Below are positions 1-6,695 of a stretch of 7,042 bases of DNA, in pieces (the first letter of the stretch is position 1; each line of letters begins with the position of its first letter). Below the pieces are notes generated by a model. That model made no database searches. It was not told the DNA's origin and saw only the letters and a program-made list of their open reading frames with translations. The DNA is from JAAZAI01 sp050942875 (lineage in GTDB: Bacteria; Verrucomicrobiota; Kiritimatiellia; RFP12; UBA3636). The stretch spans positions 1-7,042 of the forward strand of contig JBMNOD010000119.1 of NCBI GenBank assembly GCA_050942875.1, in the 5' to 3' direction. The position numbers and the translations under genes are program-made.

Positions 1-849
1 CTCGGCGTGAGCGCGCACCGCGACTGCCTGCCGCTCATCCGCATGCAGCCCGACGTCCAGAACCAGGGCTACGCCGCCGCCCGCGCCGCCGCGATGGCGA
101 TCCGGGGCGACTGCTCCATCCGCGACATCGACGTGCGCGCCCTCCAGAAGACGCTCGTCGATGAAGACATCCTTCCGGCCAGCGTCCTCGAAGAAGGCGA
201 CACGCCCTGCACGCCGCTTGAAAACGACGAATACCGCGACATCGCCCGCGTCTTCCTCGACACGGACGCCGCCCTCGTCGATCTCAAGGCCAAGCTCGCC
301 GCAGACCCCGCCGACATCGAGGCGGCGACGACGCTGGCGTTCCTGGGCGACGCCACCGGGCGCGATCTGCTCGTGAAGACGATCGCCGGCACGGACTGGG
401 ACGAAGGCTGGAACTACCGCGGCATGGGTCAATACGGCTTCTCGGTCAGCCCGCTCGACGCGAAGATCATCGCCCTTTCGGCGATCGGCGGCGACCCCGA
501 CACCGTGCTGGCGAAGCTCGACGCCCTGACGATCGAGCACGCCTTCTCCCACATCCGCGCCGTCTGCCTGGCGCTCATCCGCCGCCCCGACCCCCGCGCG
601 GCCGTCGGCCTGGCGCGCCTGCTCGCCACGCCCGGCGCCTCCGGCCACGCCATCACGACCTTCCACGAGGCGTTGGCTTCGAACCGCCCGGATCACAACG
701 ACACGACCGTCCGCAACGCCCAGCTCAAAGAGGTCTATCTGGCCAAGGCGCTCGCCGCCTGCGACCCGGCATCCGCCACGGCGCGCGACATCCTCGACGC
801 CTACGCCAACGGCATGCAAGGCCTCTATTCCCTCTTTGCGGCGAGTTGA
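1..849 (+). CDS. FAD-dependent oxidoreductase, C-terminal part (5' end outside window)
   Basis: The reading frame is open from base 1, so the gene starts upstream; the GTG at 7 is an internal codon, because the conserved block already begins with the Leu-Gly before it. The first ~45 visible residues (SAHRDCLPLIRMQPDVQNQG, then YAAARAAAMA and RDIDVRALQ) match the end of the FAD-dependent oxidoreductase family (FAD_oxidored, PF12831-like). There, the RMQPDVQNQGYAA stretch belongs to the FAD-binding fold and is followed by an Ala-rich helix and an 'aspartate-valine...LQ..L' element. The remaining ~200 residues are Ala/Leu-rich helical pairs resembling HEAT/PBS-type repeats (for example DPRAAVGLARLLATPGASG), and they end at TGA 847-849. 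The dinucleotide-binding GxGxxG motif should lie in the missing N-terminus. The substrate cannot be told from this part; family members are often annotated only as oxidoreductases. The gene is separated from the next one by 308 bases and is probably a different transcription unit. The family call is fairly firm; the repeat-tail call is by appearance only. Confidence 0.75.
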   Translation, partial: LGVSAHRDCLPLIRMQPDVQNQGYAAARAAAMAIRGDCSIRDIDVRALQKTLVDEDILPASVLEEGDTPCTPLENDEYRDIARVFLDTDAALVDLKAKLAADPADIEAATTLAFLGDATGRDLLVKTIAGTDWDEGWNYRGMGQYGFSVSPLDAKIIALSAIGGDPDTVLAKLDALTIEHAFSHIRAVCLALIRRPDPRAAVGLARLLATPGASGHAITTFHEALASNRPDHNDTTVRNAQLKEVYLAKALAACDPASATARDILDAYANGMQGLYSLFAAS

Positions 850-916
850 CGAGCCGCGGAGATCGTTCACGTACCCGCATGGCCTGAAGGGGCGCCTCAC
901 GTGTTTTCATTTTCAA

Positions 917-947
917 GATCCGTCCGATCAGACCGATCAGACCGATC
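917..947. repeat. 9-base-period GATC tandem repeat
   Basis: GATC occurs at 917-920, 926-929, 935-938 and 944-947, exactly every 9 bases. The spacers are CGTCC, AGACC and AGACC, so the central unit is GATCAGACC, present twice in full with a diverged copy before it. Similar short GATC/CCGATC arrays are, to my recollection, common between genes in Kiritimatiellota/Lentisphaerota-type genomes. No function is assigned. The four GATC sites would be Dam targets if the host has such a methylase. Confidence 0.8.
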
Positions 948-1000
948 AAAATTTCCGATGGGGTTGCTTCGGAGATTCGTGGGGGAAACAATGTCAACGA

Positions 1001-1015
1001 CCGGGGCGTCCCCGG
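1001..1015. other. GC-rich hairpin without T-run
   Basis: CCGGGG (1001-1006) and CCCCGG (1010-1015) form a perfect 6-base stem around the 3-base loop CGT. No run of T follows, so an intrinsic terminator is not supported. It may be a structural remnant of an intergenic repeat element. Confidence 0.5.
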
Positions 1016-1086
1016 CCAACACGGGGATCCACGCTCCCGGCTCTCTGCAATCGGCCAGCCGGCAGTTGGCGCCCGATTTCAAGAAG

Positions 1087-1115
1087 TTGCCAAGAACGGC
1101 ACTCTTTGGTAAGAT
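1087..1115 (+). promoter_or_regulatory. Predicted sigma-70-like promoter for the rseP operon
   Basis: TTGCCA at 1087-1092 (five of six matches to the -35 consensus TTGACA) is followed after exactly 17 bases by TAAGAT at 1110-1115 (four of six to TATAAT). A transcript would begin near 1121-1123, leaving a ~35-base leader before the GTG at 1158. This is the best promoter-like pair seen in the gap, in a locally AT-richer stretch just before the first gene of the cluster. It is a consensus match only and has not been tested against background. Confidence 0.5.
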
Positions 1116-1142
1116 TCCAGCCTCTCTTCTACTTTGTCGATT

Positions 1143-1160
1143 GAGGCAACTTTCATCGTG
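1143..1160 (+). promoter_or_regulatory. Ribosome binding site and GTG start of rseP
   Basis: GAGG at 1143-1146 lies 11 bases before the GTG at 1158-1160. The alternative TTG at 1134 in the same frame has no purine-rich Shine-Dalgarno sequence before it and would leave only ~12 bases of leader from the predicted promoter. GTG 1158 is therefore preferred. The spacing is somewhat long, so the choice is moderate. Confidence 0.55.
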
Positions 1161-2690
1161 ACAGCATGGCTTTCCAACATTTTCCCTTATTTGACCCAAG
1201 GACTCCTTTGGGCTGGCGCGGCAATCGTCGTGCTCTTGCTTTTTGGATTCACGATCTTCATCCATGAACTGGGGCACTTCATCGCGGCGCGTCGCTGTGG
1301 ATTGATCGTCGACGCCTTTTCGCTCGGCTTCGGCCCTGCGATCTGGAAACGCGAAATCAAAGGCACGGTCTACAAGATCTGCTGGATTCCCTTTGGCGGC
1401 TACGTGGCGCTGCCTCAGCTCGATCCAACCGGGATGCAAGCCATCCAGGGCGGCAATGACGGCGACGGCGCAAGGGAAAGCGACACTGAAAGCCCGCCAT
1501 TGCGCAACGTGGAGCCCGCGGCCTGGTGGAAGCGCATCATCGTCAGCGTCAGCGGCCCGCTTGGCAACATGGTCTTCGCCTTCGTGCTCGCGCTGCTCAT
1601 CTGGATGGTGCCGCCTGAAGTCCCCGAAGGATTGAAGTTCGATGGCGCGCTCATCGGTTCAGTCGCGACCAACTCCGCCGCAGCGTCTGCAGGTTTCCGC
1701 GTCGGGGACCAAATTCTTGCCGTGAACGGCCGGGCTGTGGGAAGCTGGGGCGAGTTTGTGACAGAGACCCACCTCACTGCCGCCGATGGCTTTGTCCTCG
1801 CGACGGTCTCAAACCGGCTCGACGGTGTCGTTGCCGAGCTGAATGCGCCGACCACCAAGAGCAGACTGGGGCATCACGTCATCGCAGGGCTGATGGAAGC
1901 GCATCGATGCGCGGTCGCCGAGGTCGTGCCCGATTCCCCGGGCGAGCGGGCGGGGTTTGCCAAAGAGGATGTCCTGCTTGCCATTGATGGGCGGGAGATC
2001 CACGGCATCGAGCATGCCATCGAGATGATTCGCGAATCGGAAGGACAGCCGCTTGTGTTTGACTATCTGCGCAAGGGCGTCCGGCAAACCCTTGTCGTGT
2101 CGCCTGAGCAGAATGAAGACGACATCTGGATGGTGGGCATGCAATTGGGGCAGTATGTCGTGAGCGTGCCGATGTGGATGCAGTCCCGTCATCCTGTCGA
2201 CCAGATCGAGAGCGACGTTGCCTCGGTCCGGCGCGTGCTGGTCGCACTGGGCACCCGCAAGCAGGCGGCGAAGGTGGGCACCGCGCTGAGCGGGCCGATC
2301 ATGATCGTGTCGAGCCTTTGGCTCACCGTGCTTTCCGGCATTGCCGGCACGCTTTGCTTCGTTCGCTTCATCAACGTCAACCTCGCGATCCTGAATCTGC
2401 TGCCGCTGCCTGTGCTCGATGGCGGCCACATCGTCTTCGCGCTCTGGCGGGGGATCACGCGCCGCGAAGCCCCTCCCAAGCTCGTCAATGCGCTGGTCAA
2501 CGTTTTCGCCGTCTTTCTCCTTTTCGTCTTCGTCGCCATCTCGTGCCGCGATGTCTGGAGCCTGAACCGAATCCTCAACGGCTCTCAAGAGGAAACCGCC
2601 GTGGAGCAAGCCGCCGAGCCCGATGCGGACGACGGCGCCGACGGCGGGGAGACCGCAAGCCAGCCTGCGCTTGCCCCCGACCAGCCCTGA
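1158..2690 (+). CDS. rseP: RseP-type site-2 zinc metalloprotease (M50B)
   Basis: This is a 510-residue intramembrane protease. In characterised bacteria, RseP performs the second, intramembrane cut of anti-sigma factors and clears signal-peptide remnants from the cytoplasmic membrane. The first membrane segment (~18-40) carries the zinc motif HELGH at 36-40, followed by the conserved FSLGFGP and FGGYVALPQLDP (membrane-associated beta) elements. SGPLGN starts the second membrane segment. Two PDZ domains follow at ~164-235 and ~252-320. The third zinc ligand is in NLLPLPVLDGGH, with Asp 421 in the LDG motif. A last membrane helix lies at ~443-465. The protein is longer than E. coli RseP (about 450) because of a Gly/Asp/Glu-rich insert before the second membrane segment and a ~35-residue acidic tail. 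All catalytic residues are present. It probably heads the operon, with ispG starting 22 bases after its stop. rseP next to ispG is a familiar arrangement, but the often-adjacent dxr or cdsA is not upstream here. Confidence 0.93.
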   Translation: MTAWLSNIFPYLTQGLLWAGAAIVVLLLFGFTIFIHELGHFIAARRCGLIVDAFSLGFGPAIWKREIKGTVYKICWIPFGGYVALPQLDPTGMQAIQGGNDGDGARESDTESPPLRNVEPAAWWKRIIVSVSGPLGNMVFAFVLALLIWMVPPEVPEGLKFDGALIGSVATNSAAASAGFRVGDQILAVNGRAVGSWGEFVTETHLTAADGFVLATVSNRLDGVVAELNAPTTKSRLGHHVIAGLMEAHRCAVAEVVPDSPGERAGFAKEDVLLAIDGREIHGIEHAIEMIRESEGQPLVFDYLRKGVRQTLVVSPEQNEDDIWMVGMQLGQYVVSVPMWMQSRHPVDQIESDVASVRRVLVALGTRKQAAKVGTALSGPIMIVSSLWLTVLSGIAGTLCFVRFINVNLAILNLLPLPVLDGGHIVFALWRGITRREAPPKLVNALVNVFAVFLLFVFVAISCRDVWSLNRILNGSQEETAVEQAAEPDADDGADGGETASQPALAPDQP

Positions 2691-2711
2691 CCCCTTTTGG
2701 GAGACCTTGCC

Positions 2712-2729
2712 CATGTCCCACATGTCCCA
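2712..2729 (+). repeat. 9-base tandem duplication over the ispG start codon
   Basis: CATGTCCCA occurs twice back to back (2712-2720 and 2721-2729). Each copy has an in-frame ATG (2713 and 2722) and encodes Met-Ser-His. The only visible Shine-Dalgarno sequence, GGGAG at 2699-2703, is 9 bases from the first ATG and 18 from the second, which favours 2713. The duplicated codons fall in the poorly conserved leader of IspG. Confidence 0.75.
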
Positions 2730-3837
2730 TCCTTCAGCACTGGAAACACCGACGCCCGCCCTGCCTCCCCGGCAGCAAACGCGTCGCATCCAGTTGGGAC
2801 GCGTGCCGATCGGCGGCGGTGCGCCGGTCTCCGTCCAGACGATGGCGAACACCGACACGCGCGATGTCGGAGCCACGGTCGGCTGCATCCGCGAGGCAAT
2901 GCAGGCCGGCTGCGACATCGTGCGCCTGGCCGTCCCGGACGCCGAGGCGGCGGCGGCGCTTGCCGAGATTCGTCGCCGTGTCGAAGGCGTGCCGCTGGTG
3001 GCGGACATCCATTTCGACTGGCGCCTGGCGCTCCAGTCGCTGGAGGCCGGCGTCGATGGCCTGCGCATCAACCCCGGCAACATCGGCGGCGGCGAGCGCG
3101 TCCGCGCCGTCGCCGCGGCCGCCAAGGCCCGCGGCGTGCCGATCCGCATCGGCGTCAATGCCGGCTCGATCGAGCCGCATTTGCTCGACAAATACGGCGC
3201 CGCGACGGCGGAGGCGCTCGTCGAGAGCGCGATGGCGCACGTGGCGCTGCTCGAAGCCGAGGATTTCTACGACATCAAGATTTCCGTCAAGGCCTCCGAC
3301 ATCCCCCGGACGCTCGCGGCCTATCGCCTGCTTGCCACCCGGACGCGTTATCCGCTCCACCTCGGGCTCACCGAGGCCGGGACGTTCCTGGCGGGCACGG
3401 TGCGCTCGTCCGTCGCCATGGGCATCCTGCTTGACGAGGGCCTCGGCGACACGATCCGCGTTTCGCTGACGGACAGCCCCGTCAAGGAGGTCGCCGCCGG
3501 GCAGGAGCTGTTGCGCTGCCTCGGGCTGCGCGAGCCCGGCGCCAACGTCACGTCGTGCCCGACGTGCGGCCGCACGGAGGCGGACGTCGTGGGGACGGCG
3601 CTCAAGGTCGAGGCGGCGCTGGAGCGGCTTTACCGCGAGCGCCCCGACATGGCGCGCCCGCGCGTAGCCGTGATGGGCTGCGTCGTCAACGGCCCCGGCG
3701 AGGCGCGGGATGCCGACATCGCGCTCGTCGGCGGCAAGGGCTTCTTCCTGCTTTACGTCCGGGGCGTCCGGCAATCGCGCCATGACGAGGGCGAGGCCGT
3801 CGAGGCCTTGCTTGAGGCGGTCAGGAGGTTTGCATGA
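2713..3837 (+). CDS. ispG: 4-hydroxy-3-methylbut-2-en-1-yl diphosphate synthase (IspG/GcpE)
   Basis: IspG catalyses the penultimate step of the MEP isoprenoid pathway in the cytosol, converting methylerythritol cyclodiphosphate to HMBPP with a [4Fe-4S] cluster and an external electron donor. The 374-residue product matches the short bacterial form (E. coli 372), not the longer form with a central inserted domain. The barrel domain shows VPIGGGAPVSVQTMANTDT, PLVADIHFDWRLAL, LRINPGNIGGGERVR, IRIGVNAGS and KISVKASD. The C-terminal cluster domain has CPTC with Cys 282 and Cys 285, then GCVVNGPGEA with Cys 323 and Glu 330. These are the three cysteines and the glutamate that ligate the cluster, with the same 7-residue Cys-Glu spacing as E. 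coli. The ATG at 2713 is preferred, with GGGAG at 2699-2703; an upstream in-frame ATG at 2623 would overlap rseP by 68 bases. The first ~24 residues are Pro/Ser/Thr-rich and not conserved. The stop overlaps the next start (ATGA), which implies translational coupling. Confidence 0.96.
   Translation: MSHMSHPSALETPTPALPPRQQTRRIQLGRVPIGGGAPVSVQTMANTDTRDVGATVGCIREAMQAGCDIVRLAVPDAEAAAALAEIRRRVEGVPLVADIHFDWRLALQSLEAGVDGLRINPGNIGGGERVRAVAAAAKARGVPIRIGVNAGSIEPHLLDKYGAATAEALVESAMAHVALLEAEDFYDIKISVKASDIPRTLAAYRLLATRTRYPLHLGLTEAGTFLAGTVRSSVAMGILLDEGLGDTIRVSLTDSPVKEVAAGQELLRCLGLREPGANVTSCPTCGRTEADVVGTALKVEAALERLYRERPDMARPRVAVMGCVVNGPGEARDADIALVGGKGFFLLYVRGVRQSRHDEGEAVEALLEAVRRFA
3823..3837 (+). promoter_or_regulatory. 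Strong RBS and ATGA stop/start overlap
   Basis: AGGAGG at 3823-3828 lies within the end of ispG, 5 bases before the ATG at 3834. That ATG shares bases with the ispG stop TGA (3835-3837). This fixes the start of the sugar transferase and suggests that ribosomes finishing ispG reinitiate on it. Confidence 0.85.
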
Positions 3838-5297
3838 GCGACGGCTTGATCTCTCTCCCCTCTCGCGATGTTCGCAACCGCTACACGCCGCTGGTGCGCG
3901 CCGTGCGCGTCCTCCACATGGCCGATGATCTGCTGGCGCTGGTGATCTCCTACTTTCTCGCCTACGCCCTTCGTTTCGGGATCCCGATTCACGGCATCAT
4001 CTCGGGCAAATTCCAGAACCACCACGCCGCCGTTTACTTCCGGCGGTCATGGGTCTACATCGGCGTGATGTTCGTTGTCCTCTTCGTCGCCTACGCCCTG
4101 CTCGGAATGTACGACGGCCACCAGCGGCTGCGTCGGACGCCGCTGCTCTGGAACGCCATCGTCGGCAACGGCTTCGTCATCGCCTGCGTCGCCGTCTATC
4201 TCTACTTTTTCAAACGCCATTGGCACATGCGCGGCTTCATTCCGCTGGCGTTGCTGATCAACATTCCGATGACCGTCGTGGTGCGCATGGCCACCAACGG
4301 CGCCCTGACCTGGGCCCGGCGGCGCCACCCCTCGCTGCGCGGGCGCGTCTTGCTTGTCGGGGAGACCCGCGATGCCGAGACGCTCAAGGGATGGGCTTCC
4401 CATGGCTTGATCAAAGGCTGGGAGATCGTCCAGCAGATCCCTTCGCCAAAGAGCCAGCGCGACGTGCGCGAGACGCTGCCGTCGTTGCTGACGGACGACG
4501 TTTCCGCCGTCTTCGTCATGGATCGCGAGATGGAAATCGACGTCGTCATGGACATCGTCCGGCTTTGTGCCCGCCGGTGCAAGACCGTCAAGGCCCTGAT
4601 CCCCCGTTTTCTGACGCTTTACAATCCCTATGCCTCCGGCGATGAAATCGAGGGCATCCCCATCGTCCACTTCTCTTCCGCTCGCTTTGGCGATTGCGAC
4701 AACAAGTTCCGTCGGGGCGCCTCGCGTCTGATGGCCTTGGGGCTGTTCTTGCTCGCTTCGCCCGTGCTTCTGCTCGTTTCGTTGCTCATACGTCTCGATG
4801 GGCAGGGCCCTGCCCTTTTCATCCAGGATCGTTTTGGTCGTGAAGACCGGGTGTTCCGAATGTACAAGTTTCGCACCATGTGTCGCGATGCCGAAGCCCG
4901 GCTGGCGGAGCTGCGCCGCTTCAACGAAGCCGACGGTGCGCTCTTCAAGATGAAATGCGATCCCCGGGTGACGCCGCTCGGCCGCTTTTTGCGCAAGACG
5001 AGCATCGACGAGCTGCCGCAGCTCATCAACATCCTGCGCGGCGAGATGCGCCTCGTCGGCCCGCGTCCGCTGCCGGTCGGCGATCTCGAGGGCTACCGCG
5101 GCTCGTGGCACTTCATGCGCCAGCTTTGCTCCCCGGGCATCACCTGCATCTGGCAGGTCTCCGGGCGCAGCGGCATTGGCTTCGAGGACATGTGCCTGCT
5201 CGACATCTGGTACCTGCTCAATCGCGACTGGGGGCTCGACGTGCGCATCCTCATCCGCACGGCCTGGGTGGTCGTTTTCAGACACGGCGCCTACTAG
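3834..5297 (+). CDS. Polyprenyl-phosphate sugar-1-phosphate transferase (WbaP-like)
   Basis: This 487-residue inner-membrane enzyme transfers a sugar 1-phosphate from a nucleotide sugar to undecaprenyl phosphate, the first step of exopolysaccharide, capsule or O-antigen assembly. It has the full WbaP-type layout: four N-terminal membrane segments (~27-49, 73-92, 103-126, 132-152); a Rossmann-like domain from ~169 (RGRVLLVGETRDAE; PF13727-like); a fifth hydrophobic segment (~298-320); and a C-terminal bacterial sugar transferase domain (PF02397-like). The catalytic domain shows FIQDRFGREDRVFRMYKFRTM (KFRTM at 345-349), DPRVTPLGRFLRKTSIDELPQL with the Asp 392-Glu 393 dyad, LRGEMRLVGPRPLP, and WQVSGRSG. 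Unusually, the normally Gly-containing PGITG motif reads PGITC (Cys 438), and Cys 375 stands where Asp or Asn is usual before DPRVT. The sugar cannot be predicted, and no glycosyltransferases, Wzx or Wzy lie in the window. The ispG neighbour fits a shared dependence on isoprenoid carrier lipid, though that link is inferred. Confidence 0.93.
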   Translation: MSDGLISLPSRDVRNRYTPLVRAVRVLHMADDLLALVISYFLAYALRFGIPIHGIISGKFQNHHAAVYFRRSWVYIGVMFVVLFVAYALLGMYDGHQRLRRTPLLWNAIVGNGFVIACVAVYLYFFKRHWHMRGFIPLALLINIPMTVVVRMATNGALTWARRRHPSLRGRVLLVGETRDAETLKGWASHGLIKGWEIVQQIPSPKSQRDVRETLPSLLTDDVSAVFVMDREMEIDVVMDIVRLCARRCKTVKALIPRFLTLYNPYASGDEIEGIPIVHFSSARFGDCDNKFRRGASRLMALGLFLLASPVLLLVSLLIRLDGQGPALFIQDRFGREDRVFRMYKFRTMCRDAEARLAELRRFNEADGALFKMKCDPRVTPLGRFLRKTSIDELPQLINILRGEMRLVGPRPLPVGDLEGYRGSWHFMRQLCSPGITCIWQVSGRSGIGFEDMCLLDIWYLLNRDWGLDVRILIRTAWVVVFRHGAY

Positions 5298-5309
5298 CCG
5301 CGCCCAAAG

Positions 5310-5322
5310 AAGGAGAATCATG
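5310..5322 (+). promoter_or_regulatory. RBS deciding the M16 peptidase start
   Basis: AAGGAGA at 5310-5316 in the 22-base gap after the transferase stop is 3-6 bases from the ATG at 5320. Starts further upstream in the same frame (open from 5176) would lie inside the transferase gene and add residues with no M16 resemblance, so 5320 is chosen. Confidence 0.8.
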
Positions 5323-6603
5323 CTCGACGACGTCAAGATCACCACGCTCGACAACGGCTGCCGCATCGCCACCTCCCGCATCGAGCAGACCGAAGGCGTG
5401 GCAATCGGTTTCTTCGCCCGCGTCGGTTCGCGTTGCGAACCCGCGGCGAAGTCCGGACACAGCCACTTCCTCGAGCACATGCTTTTCAAGGGCTCGGCAA
5501 AGCGTTCGGCGCGGGCGATCTCGCGGGACATCGAGAGCCGAGGCGGCAACACGAACGCCTGCACCAACTACGAGGGCACCGTGTACTACGCCGTCGTCCC
5601 CTACGACGCCGAAGCGCTCGCCCTCGACGTGCTGGGCGACATGTACGCCGCGCCGCGTCTGCTCGCGTCCGACGTCGAGAAGGAGCGCGGCGTCATCCTC
5701 GAAGAGCTCAAGATGTATCACGACCTGCCGGACGAACGCGCCTCGGACCTGCTCCGCGAAGGGCTCTGGTCGAGCCATCCGCTGGGGCGGCTCATTCTTG
5801 GCAGCACCGCCTCGCTGAAGGCGACGACTGCCGAGTCGCTGCGCGACTACCACGCCGCCTACTACAACGCCCCAGGCACCGTCATCGCCGCCGCCGGAAA
5901 AGTCGATCACGACCGCTTTGTCGAAAAGGCGTCCCGCTACGCCCAGCGCCTGCCCACTGTGGGATCCGCCCGTTGCAAGGCCGCCACGAGCGCTTCGCCC
6001 CGACGAGCACTTCTCGTCGACCAACGCGAGACCGAGCAAGTCAATGCCGCCGTGGGCTTCCGTGTCTTCGGGCGCAACGACCCCCGCCGGCAGGCCCTCG
6101 GATTGCTCAATCTCATTCTCGGTGGCAACATGAGCTCGCGACTCTTCCAGACGATGCGCGAACGGCATGGTTTCGCCTATTCCGTCTTTTCATCCCTGTC
6201 GCTGCATCGTGAAACCGGGATGTTGCAGATTGCGGCTGGCCTGGACGAAGCACGCAGCGTCAAAGCCATGGCCGTCTGCGGCTCCATCCTCGCGAAACTC
6301 GCGTCGACGCCGATTCCAAAGGCCGAACTGGAGCGTGCGCGCCAATATGCGCTGGGAAGCTTGCGCCTTGGGCTGGAAAGTGCGCGAAGCCACATGGCGT
6401 GGGTCGGCAATGGTCTGACCCACAACCACTTGCAAACCCCGGCCCAAATCATCGCCGAGATCAACGCCGTGAAACCGGAAGACATCCAGGCTGTCGCCGC
6501 CGAGCTTCTCCGTCCGGAAAACGCGACCCTTGCGCTGGTCATGCCGCGCGAGGGCGTGGAATCTCCCGAGGCGCATTATGAAGCGCTTGCCGGGGCGTTG
6601 TGA
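5320..6603 (+). CDS. M16 family zinc metallopeptidase (YmxG/processing-protease-like)
   Basis: This 427-residue protein has the normal length for a single-chain, two-domain M16B peptidase, the family of mitochondrial processing peptidase and bacterial YmxG/PqqL relatives. The N-terminal domain carries the inverted zinc motif HFLEH, with His 49, Glu 52 (catalytic) and His 53. The third ligand is in VILEELKMYHD, most likely Glu 129 at the 76-residue spacing usual in the family. GGNTNACTNYEGTVYY is also typical. The C-terminal domain lacks a zinc site, as expected, but keeps TEQVNAAVGFR, GGNMSSRLFQTMRERHGFAY and its Arg 280/Tyr 287 pair, equivalent to the substrate-binding Arg/Tyr of insulin-degrading enzyme. 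The residue before the zinc motif is Ser, where Ala is more common. No signal peptide is seen, so it is probably cytosolic. It is the last gene of the cluster. Its substrate is unknown; a role with RseP in degrading membrane-derived peptides is speculation. Confidence 0.93.
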   Translation: MLDDVKITTLDNGCRIATSRIEQTEGVAIGFFARVGSRCEPAAKSGHSHFLEHMLFKGSAKRSARAISRDIESRGGNTNACTNYEGTVYYAVVPYDAEALALDVLGDMYAAPRLLASDVEKERGVILEELKMYHDLPDERASDLLREGLWSSHPLGRLILGSTASLKATTAESLRDYHAAYYNAPGTVIAAAGKVDHDRFVEKASRYAQRLPTVGSARCKAATSASPRRALLVDQRETEQVNAAVGFRVFGRNDPRRQALGLLNLILGGNMSSRLFQTMRERHGFAYSVFSSLSLHRETGMLQIAAGLDEARSVKAMAVCGSILAKLASTPIPKAELERARQYALGSLRLGLESARSHMAWVGNGLTHNHLQTPAQIIAEINAVKPEDIQAVAAELLRPENATLALVMPREGVESPEAHYEALAGAL

Positions 6604-6627
6604 GAAAGCGGACAAGGGAAAGGCTCT

Positions 6628-6695
6628 CTTGGCGGGCTTGGCGATCTTGGCGTGAGGTCTTTTTCACGCAAAGGAAGGACGCAAAAGGCGCAAAG
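6628..6695. repeat. CTTGGCG / CGCAAAG repeat cluster with hairpin
   Basis: CTTGGCG occurs at 6628-6634, 6637-6643 and 6646-6652, a 9-base period. Downstream come CGCAAAG (6667-6673), CGCAAAA (6680-6686) and CGCAAAG (6689-6695). The two sets are near reverse complements. The innermost pair, CTTGGCGTGA (6646-6655) and TCACGCAAAG (6664-6673), forms a 10-base stem with one mismatch around an 8-base loop. I recall the same 'CTTGGCG ... CGCAAAG' text between genes of many PVC and other environmental bacteria, where it is often mis-called as short hypothetical proteins. Its function is unknown. Confidence 0.75.

Larger units (their letters stand above)
850..1157. other. Intergenic region with repeat, hairpin and promoter
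   Basis: These 308 bases hold no credible gene. In order they contain TTCACG TACCCG at 866-877, which resembles hexamers found again near 6834; a 9-base-period GATC repeat at 917-947; a perfect GC hairpin at 1001-1015; and a sigma-70-like promoter at 1087-1115. No GC stem followed directly by a T-run is visible after the oxidoreductase stop, so the end of that transcript is not located. Short open frames here have no family resemblance and encode low-complexity Arg/Ser peptides from the GATC repeat. Confidence 0.7.

Noticed and set aside
868..915. Possible terminator for the oxidoreductase: CACGT (868-872) with ACGTG (899-903), followed by TTTTCATTTTC
   Set aside because: The stem is only 5 bases with a 26-base loop and an interrupted T-run, too weak to call.
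1134..1157. TTG at 1134 as the rseP start
   Set aside because: There is no Shine-Dalgarno sequence upstream and it sits too close to the predicted transcription start. GTG 1158 has GAGG ahead of it.
897..1439. 180-codon minus-strand frame over the intergenic gap and rseP start
   Set aside because: Much of it is antisense to the catalytic HELGH region, and the rest translates the GATC repeat. No family resemblance.
1809..3191. 460-codon open frame on the minus strand
   Set aside because: It lies antisense to rseP and ispG, both of which have full family motifs. The product is Arg/Ala/Asp/His-rich without recognisable domains, as expected from GC-rich third-position bias.
2174..3469. 431-codon plus-strand frame across the rseP/ispG junction
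   Set aside because: It is out of frame with both real genes. The product is a low-complexity Arg/Ala/Pro/Ser sequence.
4047..5567. 506-codon open frame on the minus strand
   Set aside because: It is antisense to the sugar transferase and the start of the M16 gene, with shadow composition and no motif or RBS supporting it.
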